A stretch of 64,000 nt of DNA, taken from Isoetes taiwanensis. Taxonomy: Eukaryota > Streptophyta > Lycopodiopsida > Isoetales > Isoetaceae. This document shows, in pieces, positions 46,771 through 57,987 of the stretch (positions are counted from its first letter, which is position 1; every line of letters starts with the position of its first letter). The notes below the pieces were generated by a model. That model saw only the letters and a list, made by a program, of their open reading frames with translations, was not told the DNA's origin and made no database searches. Position numbers and translations under genes: made by a program. The stretch covers positions 1,032,474-1,096,473 of the forward strand of contig JAJEKV010000025.1 in assembly GCA_021234155.1 (NCBI GenBank), written 5' to 3'.

Positions 46771-48291
46771 AAGAGGAAGAGGAAAAGGAAAAGGGAGGAT
46801 GAAAGGGGAAAATGAAGGGTAAAAAGGCACGAGGAAAAGGGAAAGAGGGAAAGGAGAAAAGAGAAGGGAAAAAAGGCATGGGAAAAAGGGAAAGAGGAAA
46901 AGGGTGAGGAAAAGGAAAAATGATATGGAAAAAAGAAAAGGTAAAAGAAAGGGGAAATGAGGAAAAGAAAGGGAAAAAGGGCAACGGGAAAAGGGGAAGG
47001 GTGAGGAAAAGAGGAAAAAGGAAGGGAAAAAGGGGAAGAACAAAATAGTGGAGAGATGAAAAAAGGCATGGGGAAATAAAAAGGGAAAGGAAGACGAAAA
47101 AGAAGGCGAAAAGGGGAAAGGGGAAGGGAAAAAGGGCACGAGAAAACAGGAGAGGAAAATGGAAAAGAGGAAGAGGGAAGGGCACGGGAAAATTTTAAAA
47201 AGTAAAAGGGTGAGGAAAAAAAAAGAAAGGGCAAAAGAGCATGGGAAAGGGGAAAGGAAAAAGAGAAAGGGGGATAGAAAATGGAAAAAGGGGAAGAGGG
47301 TGCACGTAAAAAGGTGAGGAAAAAGGAATGAAAAAAGGTATGGGAAAATAAAAATGGAAAGGGAAATGGAAAAGGAAGGGGGAAAGGAAAGGGAAAAAAG
47401 GGCACATGAAAAAGAAGAAAGGATGAAAAATGAAGGCAAAGGAAAAAGGAAAAGAGAGGCAAAGGGGAGAGGGGGGTGAAGGAAAAAGGGCGCGAGGAAA
47501 AAGGGAAAGAGGAAGGGGAAAAATGGAAGAGGCAAAGGTGAGGAAACAGAAAGAAAGCAAGGGAAAAAGAGCATACAAAATGGAAAAAAGAAAAAGAAAA
47601 ATGGATAGGGAAAAGGGAAAAAGGGGAAGAGGGTGAGGAAAGGAGGAAAAGGGACACGTAAAAAAGGTGAGAAATAATGATGGAAAAATGCATGGGAAAA
47701 GAGAAAGGCAAAAAGAAAAAGAAAAGGAAAGGGGAAGGAAACGGAGAAAAAGGCACGGGAAAAAGGAAAAGGGTAGAGAAAGGATAAAAAAGGAAGGAAA
47801 AGGAAAAGAGAGATGGAAGGGGAGGGGAGGGAGGAGGAGGAAAAGGAAAAAGAGGAGAGAGAAATGGGAAAATGGAGGGCATGAGATAAAGAGGAAGAGG
47901 GTGGAAAAAGGAAGAAAAGGGGCACATGAAAAGACGGGGAAAAGGAAACAAAAAAAAAGACATGGGAAAAGGGAAAGAGAAAAGGAAAATAAAAAGGAAG
48001 AGGAAAGGGAAAATGAAAAAGGGCACGGGAAAATTAGGAAGAAGAGGGAAAGACTGAAAAGGGAAGGGAAAAGTCCTTAAAAAAAGGGAAAGGAAAAAAA
48101 AAAAAGGCGGAAAGGGAAGGGAATGGAAGGGAAGGGAGAAGCGGGTTAAAAAAAGGAAAAAAAGGAAGAAAGGGAAAAAGAAGACGTGTAGGGCAAATAG
48201 GAAAAGGGAAAACGGGAAAAAGAAAGTGCGTAAGAGAATGATGAAAAAAAGAAAACGCGGGATAGAGCAAAAGAGAAAGGAAATGGGAAGG
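46771..48291. repeat. 1.5-kb polypurine tract (GGGAAAA-rich minisatellite)
   Basis: The plus strand is almost only A and G for about 1.52 kb, with sparse T and C mostly in recurring GGCACG or GGCATG interruptions (AAAAAGGGCACGGGAAAA-type units). All three minus-strand frames stay open for hundreds of codons because C/T-only codons cannot form stops, which explains the 434- and 390-codon frames. They are not genes. Confidence 0.95.
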
Positions 48292-50552
48292 ATGTCAAAT
48301 ACACAAAAACCTATTATAGTCCAGCAATGTTGGACTTGGTTTCTATTATATTAGATTTATGAAAAGGAGTTTGATATGAACGTTTTCGTCCACACAGGTT
48401 TCCAACTTATGCCCATCAACGCTGGGTACCATTACTAGTAATATATATTTAAGGCAACAAACAGTAGTAGTACAAGTGCAGATCGCAGGCCATATCAGAA
48501 CTCAAAAGGTACAGATGCAAATATAGAAGAGGAGATTCAAGAAAGATGAGGGGATTCAGAAAAAGTCAGCGCCATAACTCTTAAGAATCCATAGCCAATA
48601 TTCTTGAAGGTTAAGAAGCGGCATAGATTGCCATGGATTCTGTGCAAGGAGGAGAAAAAAAATCAATGGGGCTTTTCTACCATCGCCACTTCGTACTTTC
48701 GCATATAAGAACCTGGAAACCTGGAAATAGCAAACCCAGATTAGCCTATTGCGACCAGCTCACATTAAATATTCAAATGGAAAATGAAAGGTTCTTAACT
48801 CGTACCTGAAGTGTGAAGAAGCTTGCTGGCGCCTTAGCTTACCTTCAGATCTGCCATTGCAATATTAGTGAACAGATCTATAAGTAAGAATGTTTTTTTG
48901 CAAAGAAATCTAAGAAAAGATTACCGGACAAAGCCCAAAGACCTTAGCTTAGCAAACGGATCTGCCGGGGCCATTGTTGCATAAAGATTGAGGTCGGATT
49001 TGCAAAAACCAGGGCATAATTTGCAACCGAACGGGCAAGCGAAGCATGTTGGAAACGGATTGAAGCGAATATGCATAAAGATTGAGGTCGGATCACGCAA
49101 AACCCGGGCATATCTTCCAAGCGGATGAAGCGGCAACGAGAATAGCGGAATAACGGATGAAGCGGCGGCAGAGAATAGCGGATGAAGCGGAATAGTCTAA
49201 ATCCGCCCTGCTTTGTTTGTGGATCGATGATTTGGATCAATCGAACCGTCAATGAATTAACTAATCTAACCATTCAAAATAGATTATTTAAAGCGGGCAT
49301 TAGTTTCATTTTTTTTTTTATTGGTTAACCCAATGTTCCAATATGTTTCCTTTTCCTTTTGATATTCATAGGAAGAATTGTTCCAATATTTTTGGGTTGC
49401 CCATAAGGGCAAGCCCTCACTTACGTTAGAATGCAGTTGGAATACCTGCATGATTGGCCTAAATTACTGGAAGGGTCATTACGCCCATCGCCTTGGCACC
49501 ATAGTTTTGTAGCGAGGTGTAGAGCCGCTAATACTACTTCGGTTCATCTATGATTGGCTAGGCATACTAGCTAAGCATGTTTGGGCAAATATATCTTGCC
49601 TAATAATTGTGAAAATCCAAATTCTAGTATTTAATATAAAGAGCAATCCGTATCTCAAAGTGCATATAGAGTTTGTATCTCATACGTGAAGCATGGCAGG
49701 TGAGTATTTTGAAGCCCACAAGATAACCTGCCTTGCATTTTAGGCAATCCGATCATGTATATATTGCAGCTAGTACCCCATGAGATCTTACCTGAAGCTA
49801 GGCACTTTCTAGACTTCACAACAATTATGAGGCAATCTAATATCCACTTGTCCTTGTGTTCCAAACAAAGTAGAGTTTTTAATGCATGTTTTAGTTGTGC
49901 ATGTTTTAGAAGCACTTTGTACCAAGCTACTTAGCACCAACTTTTGGTTTTTAATTGGATCCATAAACATAATGTATAATGCTTAGACCATGCTAGAGAA
50001 AGTAACAAGTTTTGCATTTGGTTAGTCATCTACAATTCAAGACCAATCAACATGAACATTTTGTAACTTTGCAAATTAGACAACTTAAAAATCCCCTTGC
50101 AAATTGGGCTGAAATATATAGTCAGATAATAATTGCTCGTTGAAAAAAGCAAGGCAAAAAGGAGCACTAAGAAAGTTCTGTGAACACGTTAAACTTGTTC
50201 TGTATATAGAAGAGCAGACAAAAATAACCTTGGGAACAATTATCTAACTTTGGAAAATCAATGGTTCTACTTGTTTCAATGTTCGAATGGTTTGTAGAGA
50301 GTACAAACATATGAAGTTGTTTTCTTAAGCATTCTATCTAGCACAGAAAAGATTCGATCCAATCTTTTGGAGCCAAGCTGGCAAAATCACTGGACCTGTG
50401 TAAATTAAAACCAAGATGTATAGTTGTAGTTTTTCTAAGTCGATTTCTGATCCATCTGGAAGAGGTTCGTGCCGATTTGCTGTGAATAAAAGGTTGGTAA
50501 ATGCTCAAGGCAAGTCAGTCATTACCAATGCTACAGAAAGCTCGCGTGTGTA
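48292..50552. other. Non-coding stretch with minor repeats
   Basis: GCATAAAGATTGAGGTCGGAT occurs at about 48978 and 49073, about 95 bp apart. GCGGATGAAGCGG is repeated near 49119-49190. A reverse copy of the dispersed hairpin end (TTGGGTTGCCCATAAGGGCAAG) lies at 49392-49414. No gene seen. Confidence 0.5.
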
Positions 50553-51204
50553 AGCCACCTTGGCATGTTTCAGTCTAGGTGGCATGTTGGAGACCGCGTG
50601 TCATGTTTGAGCCACCTTGGCATGTTTGAACCACCTTGGCATGTTTGAGCCTAAGTGGCATGTTGGAGCCCAGGTGGCACATTTGAGCCACCTTGGCATG
50701 TTGGAGCCTAGGTGGCATGTTGTGAGCCACCTTGGCCTGTTGGAGCCTAGGTGGCATGTTTGAGCCACATTGGCATGTTGGAGCCTAGATGGCATGTTGG
50801 AGCCACAGTGGCATGTTTGAGCCACCTTGGCATGTTTGAGCCTAGGTGGCATGTTGGAGCCTAGATGGCAGGTTTGAGCCACCTTGGCATGTTGGAGCCT
50901 AGGTGGCATGTTTGAGCCTAGGTGGCATGTTTGAGCCTAGATGGCACGTTTGAGCTCCTTGGCATGTTTGAGCCACCTTGGCATGTTGGAGCCTAGGTGG
51001 CATGTTTGAGCGTAGGTGGCATGTTTGAGCCACATTGGCATGTTAGAGCCTATATGGCATGTTGGAGTCCGCGTGGCATGTTTGAGCCACCTTGGCATGT
51101 TTGAGCCTAGGTGGCATGCTGGAGCCTAGATGGCAGGTTTGATCCACCTTGGCATGTTGGAGCCTAGGTGGCATGTTTGAGCCTAGGTGGCATGTTGGAG
51201 CCTA
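50553..51204. repeat. 19-bp satellite, array part 1
   Basis: Tandem 19-bp monomers of two main types: GGCATGTTGGAGCCTAGGT and GGCATGTTTGAGCCACCTT. The two types alternate or occur in short runs. The 3' part of one (AGGTGG across the join) is the complement of the 3' part of the other (CCACCT), so neighbours can pair. Confidence 0.95.
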
Positions 51205-51932
51205 GATGGCACCAGGGTATTTTTTAGTGGCCCCAGTGGGCCAGTTGGCCACACATTCATATTTTTCCAGAAATGGTTGGCTACGCCAGAGTAGGATACG
51301 TTCATGCCCTAGCCGAAGGGTAGTGGCCAGTTCAAAACACGAATTTGTACATTTTACTCGTTTAGTAGCCAATTCGATATTTACTAAATTTGGCTAGGCG
51401 CAGGGTGTGGCCAATTCGATTTTTTGTACGTGGGAAAAAACTAGCCAATTAGAACCTAAGGTAAATTTTAATGGGTAAGGGGGTAGCCATATTACATCTC
51501 CACCACATGTCCATCTAAGAATCGCCACTTATAGTCCTCTAGAATTAGGGTTTCATATATATTTTTTAATTTGACCGAGCTAGCATCAGAAACTGCCCTT
51601 TCATACAGGTTTAGTTTATTCTACCCTGTCGAGCCTGTGTTTTTCCTGTTCTTCTCGTATGCATTTGTTTCGTTGTTCATGTGAATATAAATATAAATGG
51701 GATGTTAGTCTTTGAATATGAATGGGATGATAATTTTAATATTATATTTTATTGTCATTTGCGGAGCACTCCCGATTTGTATTCACGATTTGGTTGAGAT
51801 GGAGATCCATTCCCATCTACAATCTAAGCTTTAGCTTCATCAATTCAGGTTAGTTTTTACCCTTTTCAGTTGTGCAAAATTATTCAGATGTGCAGATGTT
51901 GTTGTTGATGCCAATCATCAAATTTATGCAGC

Positions 51933-52229
51933 ATGGAGGGAGCTTCACAAAAGAGAATAAATGAGTTCTTGGGACCTGCGGCATCAAGGACAAAGTGGCG
52001 CATCACTATATCATCGTCTATGTCCACTTTCATAGGCCAAATTGAGGGTCTTGATGAAGGCTATGATTTTGCAAATGATAAGGACTATGATCCAAAGCAA
52101 TTTGAATGTATTATTTGGGGAAGATGCCTAGGTGGTTGTGGCCAACGTCGTGTTTTCACTACCAAAGCATGTTCCTATCTTAACCAACACAAATTTGCTC
52201 GTAGCCAATTTGTTAATGTAGCAAAATAA
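51933..52229 (+). CDS. Small open frame inside the hAT element, unknown function
   Basis: 98 codons starting MEGASQKRINEFLGPAASR, just after a CAG that could end an intron. The C-terminal half has cysteines (FECIIWGRCLGGCG) and YLNQHKF, which might be a diverged, partial BED-type zinc finger from the N-terminus of a hAT transposase. There is no catalytic domain. It could be a leftover 5' exon of the parental transposase or a captured host piece. The frame is intact, but expression is unknown. Confidence 0.4.
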   Translation: MEGASQKRINEFLGPAASRTKWRITISSSMSTFIGQIEGLDEGYDFANDKDYDPKQFECIIWGRCLGGCGQRRVFTTKACSYLNQHKFARSQFVNVAK

Positions 52230-52344
52230 AAATATCATAGTTGCGCCGATTCGATTCGCCATCTTAGCAAGAAGGTGCAAAATATCGCCAGGCCAAACTA
52301 CGCCAAGTTATTTATTCTACATGGCCAGTAGCCAGTTGTTTCTG

Positions 52345-52364
52345 GCCCTATAAAAATATAGGGC
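52345..52364. repeat. Perfect hairpin near the hAT right end
   Basis: GCCCTATA, four-base AAAA loop, TATAGGGC, starting 37 bp from the element end. Subterminal hairpins are common in hAT elements. Confidence 0.8.
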
Positions 52365-52389
52365 GCTTAAAAAATACCCTGGATGGCAC

Positions 52390-54386
52390 GTTTGAGCTCC
52401 TTGGCATGTTTGAGCCTAGGTGGCATGTTGGAGCCTAGATGGCATGTTGGAGCCCGCGTGGCATGTTTGAGCCACCTTGGCATGTTTGAGCCTAGGTGGC
52501 ATGCTGGAGCCTAGATGGCAGGTTTGAGCCACCTTGGCATGTTGGAGCCTAGGTGGCATGTTTGAGCCTAGGTGGCATGTTGGAGCCTAGATGACACGTT
52601 TGAGCTCCTTGGCATGTTTGAGCCACCATGGCATGTTGGAGCCTAGCTGGCATGTTGGAGCCTAGGTGGCATGTTTGAGCCACCTTGGCATGTTTGAGCC
52701 TAGGTGGCATGTTGGAGCCAAGATGGCATGTCAGAGACTTTGTAGCATGTTTGAGCCACCTTGGCATGTTGGAGCCTAGGTGCATGTTTGAGCCAGCTTG
52801 GCATGTTGGAGCCTAGGTGGCCTTGGAGCCCACGTGGCATGTTTGAGCCACCTTGGCATGTTTAAGCCTAGGTGGCATGTTGGAGCCTGGATGGCATGTT
52901 TGAGCCACCTTGGCATGTTGGAGCCTAGGTGGCATGTTGGAGCCTACATGGCATGTTTGAGCCACCTTGGCATGTTGGAGCCTAGGTGGCATGTTTAAGC
53001 CACCTTGGTGTGTTGGAGCCTAGGTGGCATGTGGGAGCCGACCACCTTGCCATGTTTCAGTCTAGGTGGCATGTTGGAGCCTCAAGTGGCATGTTTGAGC
53101 CACCTTGGCATGTTGGAGCCTACCTTTTGAGACCGGGTGTCATGTTTGAGCCACCTTGGCATGTTTGAACCACCTTGGCATGTTTGAGCCTAGGTGGCAT
53201 GTTGGAGCCTAGGTGGCACATTTGAGCCACCTTGGCATGTTGGAGCCTAAATGGCATGTTGTGAGCCACCTTGGCCTGTTGGAGCCTAGGTGGCATGTTT
53301 GAGCCACCTTGGCATGTTTGAGCCACATTGGCATGTTGGAGCCTAGGTGGCATGTTGGAGCCAGTGGCATGTTTGAGCCACCTTGGCATGTTGGAGCCTA
53401 GGTGGCATGTTTGAGCCACCTTGGCATGTTGGAGCCTAGGTGGCATGTTTGAGCCACCTTGGCATGTTTGAGCCACCTTGGCATGTTTGAGCCTAGATGG
53501 CATGTTGGAGCCAGCGTGGCATGTGTGAGCCACCTTGGCATGTTTGAGCCACCTTGGCATATGCTTGAGCCTAGGTGGCATGTTGGAGCCAACCTTGGCA
53601 TGTTGGAGCCAAGATGGCATGTTCGGAGCCTTTGTGGCATGTTTGAGCCACCTTGGCATGTTGGAGCCAAGGTGGCATGTTGGAGCCACCTTGGCATGTT
53701 GGAGCCTCGGTGGTATGCTGGAGCCTAGGTGGCATGTTTGTGCCACTTTGGCATGTTGGAGCCTAGGTGGCATGTTGGAAACCACGTGGCAAGTTTGAGC
53801 CACCTTGGCTTGTTTGAGCCACCTTGGCATATTGGAGCCACCTTGACATATTGGAGCCTAGGTGGCATGTTTGAGCCACCTTGGCATGTTGGAGCCTAGG
53901 TGATATGGTGTAGATATGGTGTAGCCCACGTGCCTTCTTTGAGCCACCTTGGCATGTTGCAGCCTAGGTAGCATTGGAGCCCACGTGGCATGTTTGAGCC
54001 ACTTTGGCATGTTTAAGCCTAGGTGGCATGTTGGAGCCTAGATGGTATGTTTGAGCCACCTTGGCATGTTGGAGCCTAGGTGGCATGTTTGAGCCACCTT
54101 GGTATGTTGGAGCCTAGGTGGCATGTTGTAGCCCGCATGGCATGTTTGAGCCACCTTGGCATGTTTGAGTCTAGGTGGCATGTTGGAGCCTAGGTGGCAT
54201 GTTGGAGCCCGCGTGGCATGCTTGAGCCACTTTGGCATATTTGAGCCACCTTGGCATGTTTAAGCCTAGGTGGCATCTTTGGAGCCTATATGGCACGTTT
54301 GAGCCACCTTGGCATGTTGGAGCCTAGGTGACATGTTGGAGCCCCCGTGGCATGTTTGAGCCACCTTAGCATGTTTGGACCACCTT
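52390..54386. repeat. 19-bp satellite, array part 2
   Basis: The same two monomer types continue for 2.0 kb. Before the hAT insertion, parts 1 and 2 were one array of about 2.65 kb, some 140 monomers. A 236-codon minus-strand frame arises because 19 is not a multiple of 3 and no monomer carries a stop in the three frames; it is not a gene. Confidence 0.95.
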
Positions 54387-54387
54387 G

Positions 54388-54950
54388 TGTTGTTAGCTGC
54401 ATGCGCCCCGGTGCGGGACTATTCATGCACACAAAGGACCAGGTCAAGCACAAGGAGGCGACCAATGGTCGGGACGTCCAAAGGTCCTCAGAAGACCAAG
54501 GCACAGCAGCCTAAGCCACCGCCGGTCAAAAGGAGGCGCACAGAGAAATGACGCGTGTCTCAGTCAGCGTCATTTCAGGGTTTCAAGAGGCACCGCTGGG
54601 TGTCCTACAAATCAGGCCTTCATCCAAGGAGTCGGCACCGAGTAGGCTCATTGTATCTATAAAAGGCCGTTGTACTATATATAGCAGTAGATGTAGCCCT
54701 CACGGGCAGATGAGTTTTGAGTCTTATCTCATTTTTCTGTCTTCTCTCATTGGAGAGCTCATGTATTCTTATGATATCAAGGAGTTCATTGCTTGACCAT
54801 TGTTCTCTCATTGTGTTTTCTGTTTTCTCATTGTTCTCTCATCGTTCTTTTGCAAATCCCGCGTGACACAGCTACCGGATCCTCCTGTTTGATCCACGGG
54901 TCCTCACAGAGGGCTGTCTTGCAGGAGTCCCCGAACCCAGACCCCAAACA
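54388..54950 (+). repeat. 5' LTR of Tat/Athila-like element (563 bp)
   Basis: It starts TGTTGTTAGCTGCATG directly after the last satellite monomer and ends CCCCAAACA. TATAAAAG at 54658-54665 is a strong TATA box. The LTR call rests on TG...CA ends, the TATA box and the adjacent primer site; a second LTR copy was not seen. Confidence 0.7.
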
Positions 54951-54951
54951 C

Positions 54952-54971
54952 TGTCGCCGCTGCCGGGTCTG
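54952..54971 (+). promoter_or_regulatory. Primer binding site, tRNA-Asp-like
   Basis: TGTCGCCGCTGCCGGGTCTG resembles the TGGCGCCGTTGCCGGGGA site of Athila-type elements, with a changed third base. Confidence 0.6.
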
Positions 54972-54997
54972 ATTCGATTTTCCTTTATTCTGTTGCA

Positions 54998-55672
54998 ATG
55001 TCTGCACGAACCTTCACTCCAGAAGAACTTCTTACCCAAACGGCGTCTCGATTGGTGCGCCACCAACAACGGGAAGTTGTTCGCGACATGTATGGATCTG
55101 CTTATGACATTGAGGGAGGCCACATTCGGTCTAGGGCTCGGTCCGGCGCCACCTACTCCTTGTGTCTGTCTCTCGGCCCAAGTTCACCACCTCGGGCGTG
55201 CAAACATTGTTTCCCGCCCTCGGTCCACCTCATCACTATCGGGAGCAATATCGGGCTCAACCTTCTCAACAAGCTTTCTGGACCCCGAGAATGCCTATAT
55301 CCATCTTTCTTTCCGGCCATACACCTCTTGCCTTCACAACCATCATCTCCTCCAGCGGACGGGGATATCCACATGTCTCTTTTGCTCCTTCCTGGGAATT
55401 TCCATTCCCTACCTTTTCCAACTGCTCTTCCCTGTTTACAACCTCACCGACCTCAAAGCCAATGATCGAGGGCACCTCCGATTTACCTCCACCTCGGGCA
55501 CCTTTCGGGGCCCTTCCGCACTATGCCACCCCCACTCCGCCTCAATATAATCCTTATCCATTACCATTTCAACCAAGCACTTTAACCTCTACCTTTCGGA
55601 CCCTCAAACCGCCTTTATCCAACCTTTGGCAACACGAAAGGCAAACCCTTAGACCAAAGTGCTCAGGCCCAC
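54998..55672 (+). pseudogene. gag: Gag N-terminal region, frameshifted
   Basis: ATG 54998 starts MSARTFTPEELLTQTASRLV and continues in that frame to about 55110. The rest is readable only by switching frames (EQYRAQPSQQAFWTPRMPIS, then YATPTPPQYNPYPLPFQPS). It is rich in proline and serine, as in many Gag N-terminal regions. It leads directly into the intact Gag core. Confidence 0.65.
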
Positions 55673-56959
55673 ATGGAAGAATTTGAGGCTCTGGCTGCCC
55701 TCAATGGTTATGCCCAACCTCAACTGAAATTCCACATCTTTTCCACCACGCTGCGTGGCTCTCCTCATCAATGGCTCATGTCCAACAAAAGCCACTGGAA
55801 ACAAGATTGGTCAGAAATGAAAACTGCGTTTCTTTCTCACTATGGTACCACGGATGATGATCAACTTCATCTCAAGCAACTCAATGACCTTCAACAAGAG
55901 CCCACGGAGTCCGCCCGGGATTTTGCGGATCGTCTTCATATACTGCTCAGCAAACTTAAGGAGTACCCGACGCAGAGCCAGATTCTGGTCTGGTTTCTCC
56001 AGGGACTCCCTCCAGCTATCCGCCTCATGACTGAATACCTGCGCCCGAAGACTTTGGAGCAGGCTATCGACCTTGTCAATCACTCAGACAATGTTTCCTC
56101 TCGTGGAGTGGCTCTTCAGGAGCTCCCCTTTATTCCACCGGTCATGGTTCCACAGACTGCTGTTCAGCCTCAACATGCCAATCAGCAGCGCAGTCAGATC
56201 TGGTGCCATATTTGTAAGTATCAAGGCCACTTGGCAAATGAGTGTAACTCCACCAATGGCCCACCTCATTGCAAACGCTGCAACATGTGCAATCATGCCA
56301 CAGAAGAGTGCACTCGCACTCATCCTACACCTTTCAGAAACAAGATGGTTTATCAAGTTCAAACCACACCTCAGCAACAATCATCATATCAACCGCACCA
56401 AATGCAGGCTCAACCGAGTCAACAATATCCACAATCTCAGCAACAAAGGGGACCAAGCACTCGCCCCCCTTTTGATCCTTCTAAAGCTCAGTGTTATCAC
56501 TGTCAAGAATGGGGTCATACCACCACGGCATGTCCTCAACTTCCTCAAGTTCAAGTACAACTTCCAGGCACAAATCAGACCACCTCAGTACGCCTCACGG
56601 CTTATCAACTGTGGATTGCCAATGGCAAACAAGGCCCGCGTCCAGTTCTTCGGAAACCACCACGCGTGCCTCAGCAATCACGGTATCAACAAGCTCCTGC
56701 CAATCAACCTCAGATGGATCAACAAGCCCAGGAAGAAATTTTTCAGGCTCTTAATCCTCCAGTACAGCCGTCAAATTGGGTAGGTTTGGTTTCACGCCAG
56801 ACCAGGGCGTCACGCCCCTTAACCATTCTTCCTCATGACACGCAACCTGCTTTTGCAGTCGACACGATCCCTCATGACGAGGACAAAAAGGTTCACTTTG
56901 CCCCCGACTTGAGAAACTCATGCCTCATGTCATGCCTAAAGTCCGCCAAAGCATTCTAA
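55673..56959 (+). CDS. gag: Gag core with three zinc knuckles (open frame)
   Basis: 428 codons without a stop. The Gag core (residues about 1-140) has LRGSPHQWLMSNK, MKTAFLSHYGT, ESARDFADRLHILLSKLKEY and WFLQGLPPAIRL. Zinc knuckles: CHICKYQGHLANEC near residue 180, a variant CKRCNMCNHATEEC near 200, and CYHCQEWGHTTTAC near 272. The glutamine- and proline-rich C-terminal half leads toward protease. The true protein begins upstream in the frameshifted part, so the ATG at 55673 is only the first in-frame Met. The open state suggests a younger insertion than the chromovirus. Confidence 0.8.
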   Translation: MEEFEALAALNGYAQPQLKFHIFSTTLRGSPHQWLMSNKSHWKQDWSEMKTAFLSHYGTTDDDQLHLKQLNDLQQEPTESARDFADRLHILLSKLKEYPTQSQILVWFLQGLPPAIRLMTEYLRPKTLEQAIDLVNHSDNVSSRGVALQELPFIPPVMVPQTAVQPQHANQQRSQIWCHICKYQGHLANECNSTNGPPHCKRCNMCNHATEECTRTHPTPFRNKMVYQVQTTPQQQSSYQPHQMQAQPSQQYPQSQQQRGPSTRPPFDPSKAQCYHCQEWGHTTTACPQLPQVQVQLPGTNQTTSVRLTAYQLWIANGKQGPRPVLRKPPRVPQQSRYQQAPANQPQMDQQAQEEIFQALNPPVQPSNWVGLVSRQTRASRPLTILPHDTQPAFAVDTIPHDEDKKVHFAPDLRNSCLMSCLKSAKAF

Positions 56960-57059
56960 ACCTCATGCAAGCTCGCTGAAGGCCGACGTTGGCTAATGTC
57001 CATGCCACCACCAGAGCTCACGGCGTCGGGGATACACCCTCCACATCTCAACCTCCACG

Positions 57060-57890
57060 CTCTCGGACATATCCGAGAATATTGCTACAGAGGTGGAGCT
57101 TCTCAAAAAGTTCTTTGCTTCATTACCACGCACTCCAGCTCCCTTGGATCCAGCTGATCCCTTTTCTCATGTGCCTCTGGAACTCCAAGAGGAGCTTGCC
57201 AAAATCAAAATTCCTTTAAGTCTGGCAACAATTTTGAAACTATGTCCTGCTCTCAAGGACCAGTTACCCCTCAAACCAGTTTTGGTTGGGGCAAGAGCTA
57301 CCTCCACACCCACAGTCCATGCCACGGTGGGCAATCAACAAGTCAATCATGTTCAAATTGACGGGGGTAGTGTTGTAAATCTTATCACGGATAAACTCCG
57401 CAAGCAAATGGGCATCAAACAACTCTATCGTTGCCCCATATGACATCAAATTGGCTAATGGCCATATCACGCGACCTCAAAGGCGCCACTCTTCTTCACA
57501 TCAACATTGGTGATCTGATTCCCCTTGGAATTTGGTGTTTGGAAAGTCGAGAAGATCCGGGGATTATGAAATGTTGGTAACGGACCTTTTCTCCATCGGG
57601 CCAAGAGTATCCATTCTTGGGCCCACGGATCGGTTAGTCATCACAGATGGTCACCTCATTTCGGTTGACAATGCTGAACCCTCTCTCCGACAGATTCCCG
57701 AGGAAGCCCAGAATATTTATCAAGTACAGGCTCCTCCTTCGAGTCTGCCTCTGTCATCCTATCCTGAATATGCTGATCCTTGGGGAGAGATGACTCTTGA
57801 TCAGGACCAGGCTGTGGCGGCTTTGCTTGACCCCTATCTGGCTCCTTGCAATCGCATCCAACGTGTTGATCACTTTTCGGATGCGTAACT
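57060..57890 (+). pseudogene. pro: Protease and linker region, frameshifted
   Basis: 57093-57443 gives LKKFFASLPRTPAPLDPADP and the retropepsin core VQIDGGSVVNLIT, where DGG replaces the usual DSG or DTG. After a frame change, 57532-57888 gives KSRRSGDYEMLVTDLFS and LGPTDRLVITDGHLISVDNA. The DGG form is typical of Tat/Athila proteases. Frameshifts before and after show damage. Confidence 0.7.
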
Positions 57891-57987
57891 TCCTTCGTAA
57901 AAGCGGTTGATGTCGCCATGAAGCAACCTTTGCTTCGCGACGATCAAGAACCTCTTCTTCACCACGCAGAGCGCCACTCATCCTGTC

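Larger units (their letters stand above)
51205..52389 (+). mobile_element. hAT-type DNA transposon inserted in the satellite
   Basis: The element is 51213-52381 (1169 bp). It begins CAGGGTATTTTTTA and ends with the exact inverse TAAAAAATACCCTG. An 8-bp target duplication GATGGCAC lies at 51205-51212 and 52382-52389, inside satellite monomers. The CAGGG ends and 8-bp duplication are diagnostic of hAT elements. Subterminal TGGCCAATTCGA-like motifs recur, as expected for transposase binding. The short internal frame is listed separately. There is no full transposase, so it is non-autonomous. Confidence 0.95.

Noticed and set aside
46722-48026. 434- and 390-codon minus-strand open frames
   Set aside because: They lie in the polypurine tract. 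Pyrimidine-only codons give Phe/Ser/Pro/Leu and cannot form stop codons, so length carries no coding meaning.
53120-53830. 236-codon minus-strand frame with repeated peptide (LKHAKVAQTCHLGSNMP)
   Set aside because: It is a translation of the 19-bp satellite. All three frames stay open and give the same kind of peptide.
50553-54386. CRISPR-like array
   Set aside because: There are no unique spacers. Repeats abut directly and the genome is a plant's. It is a satellite.
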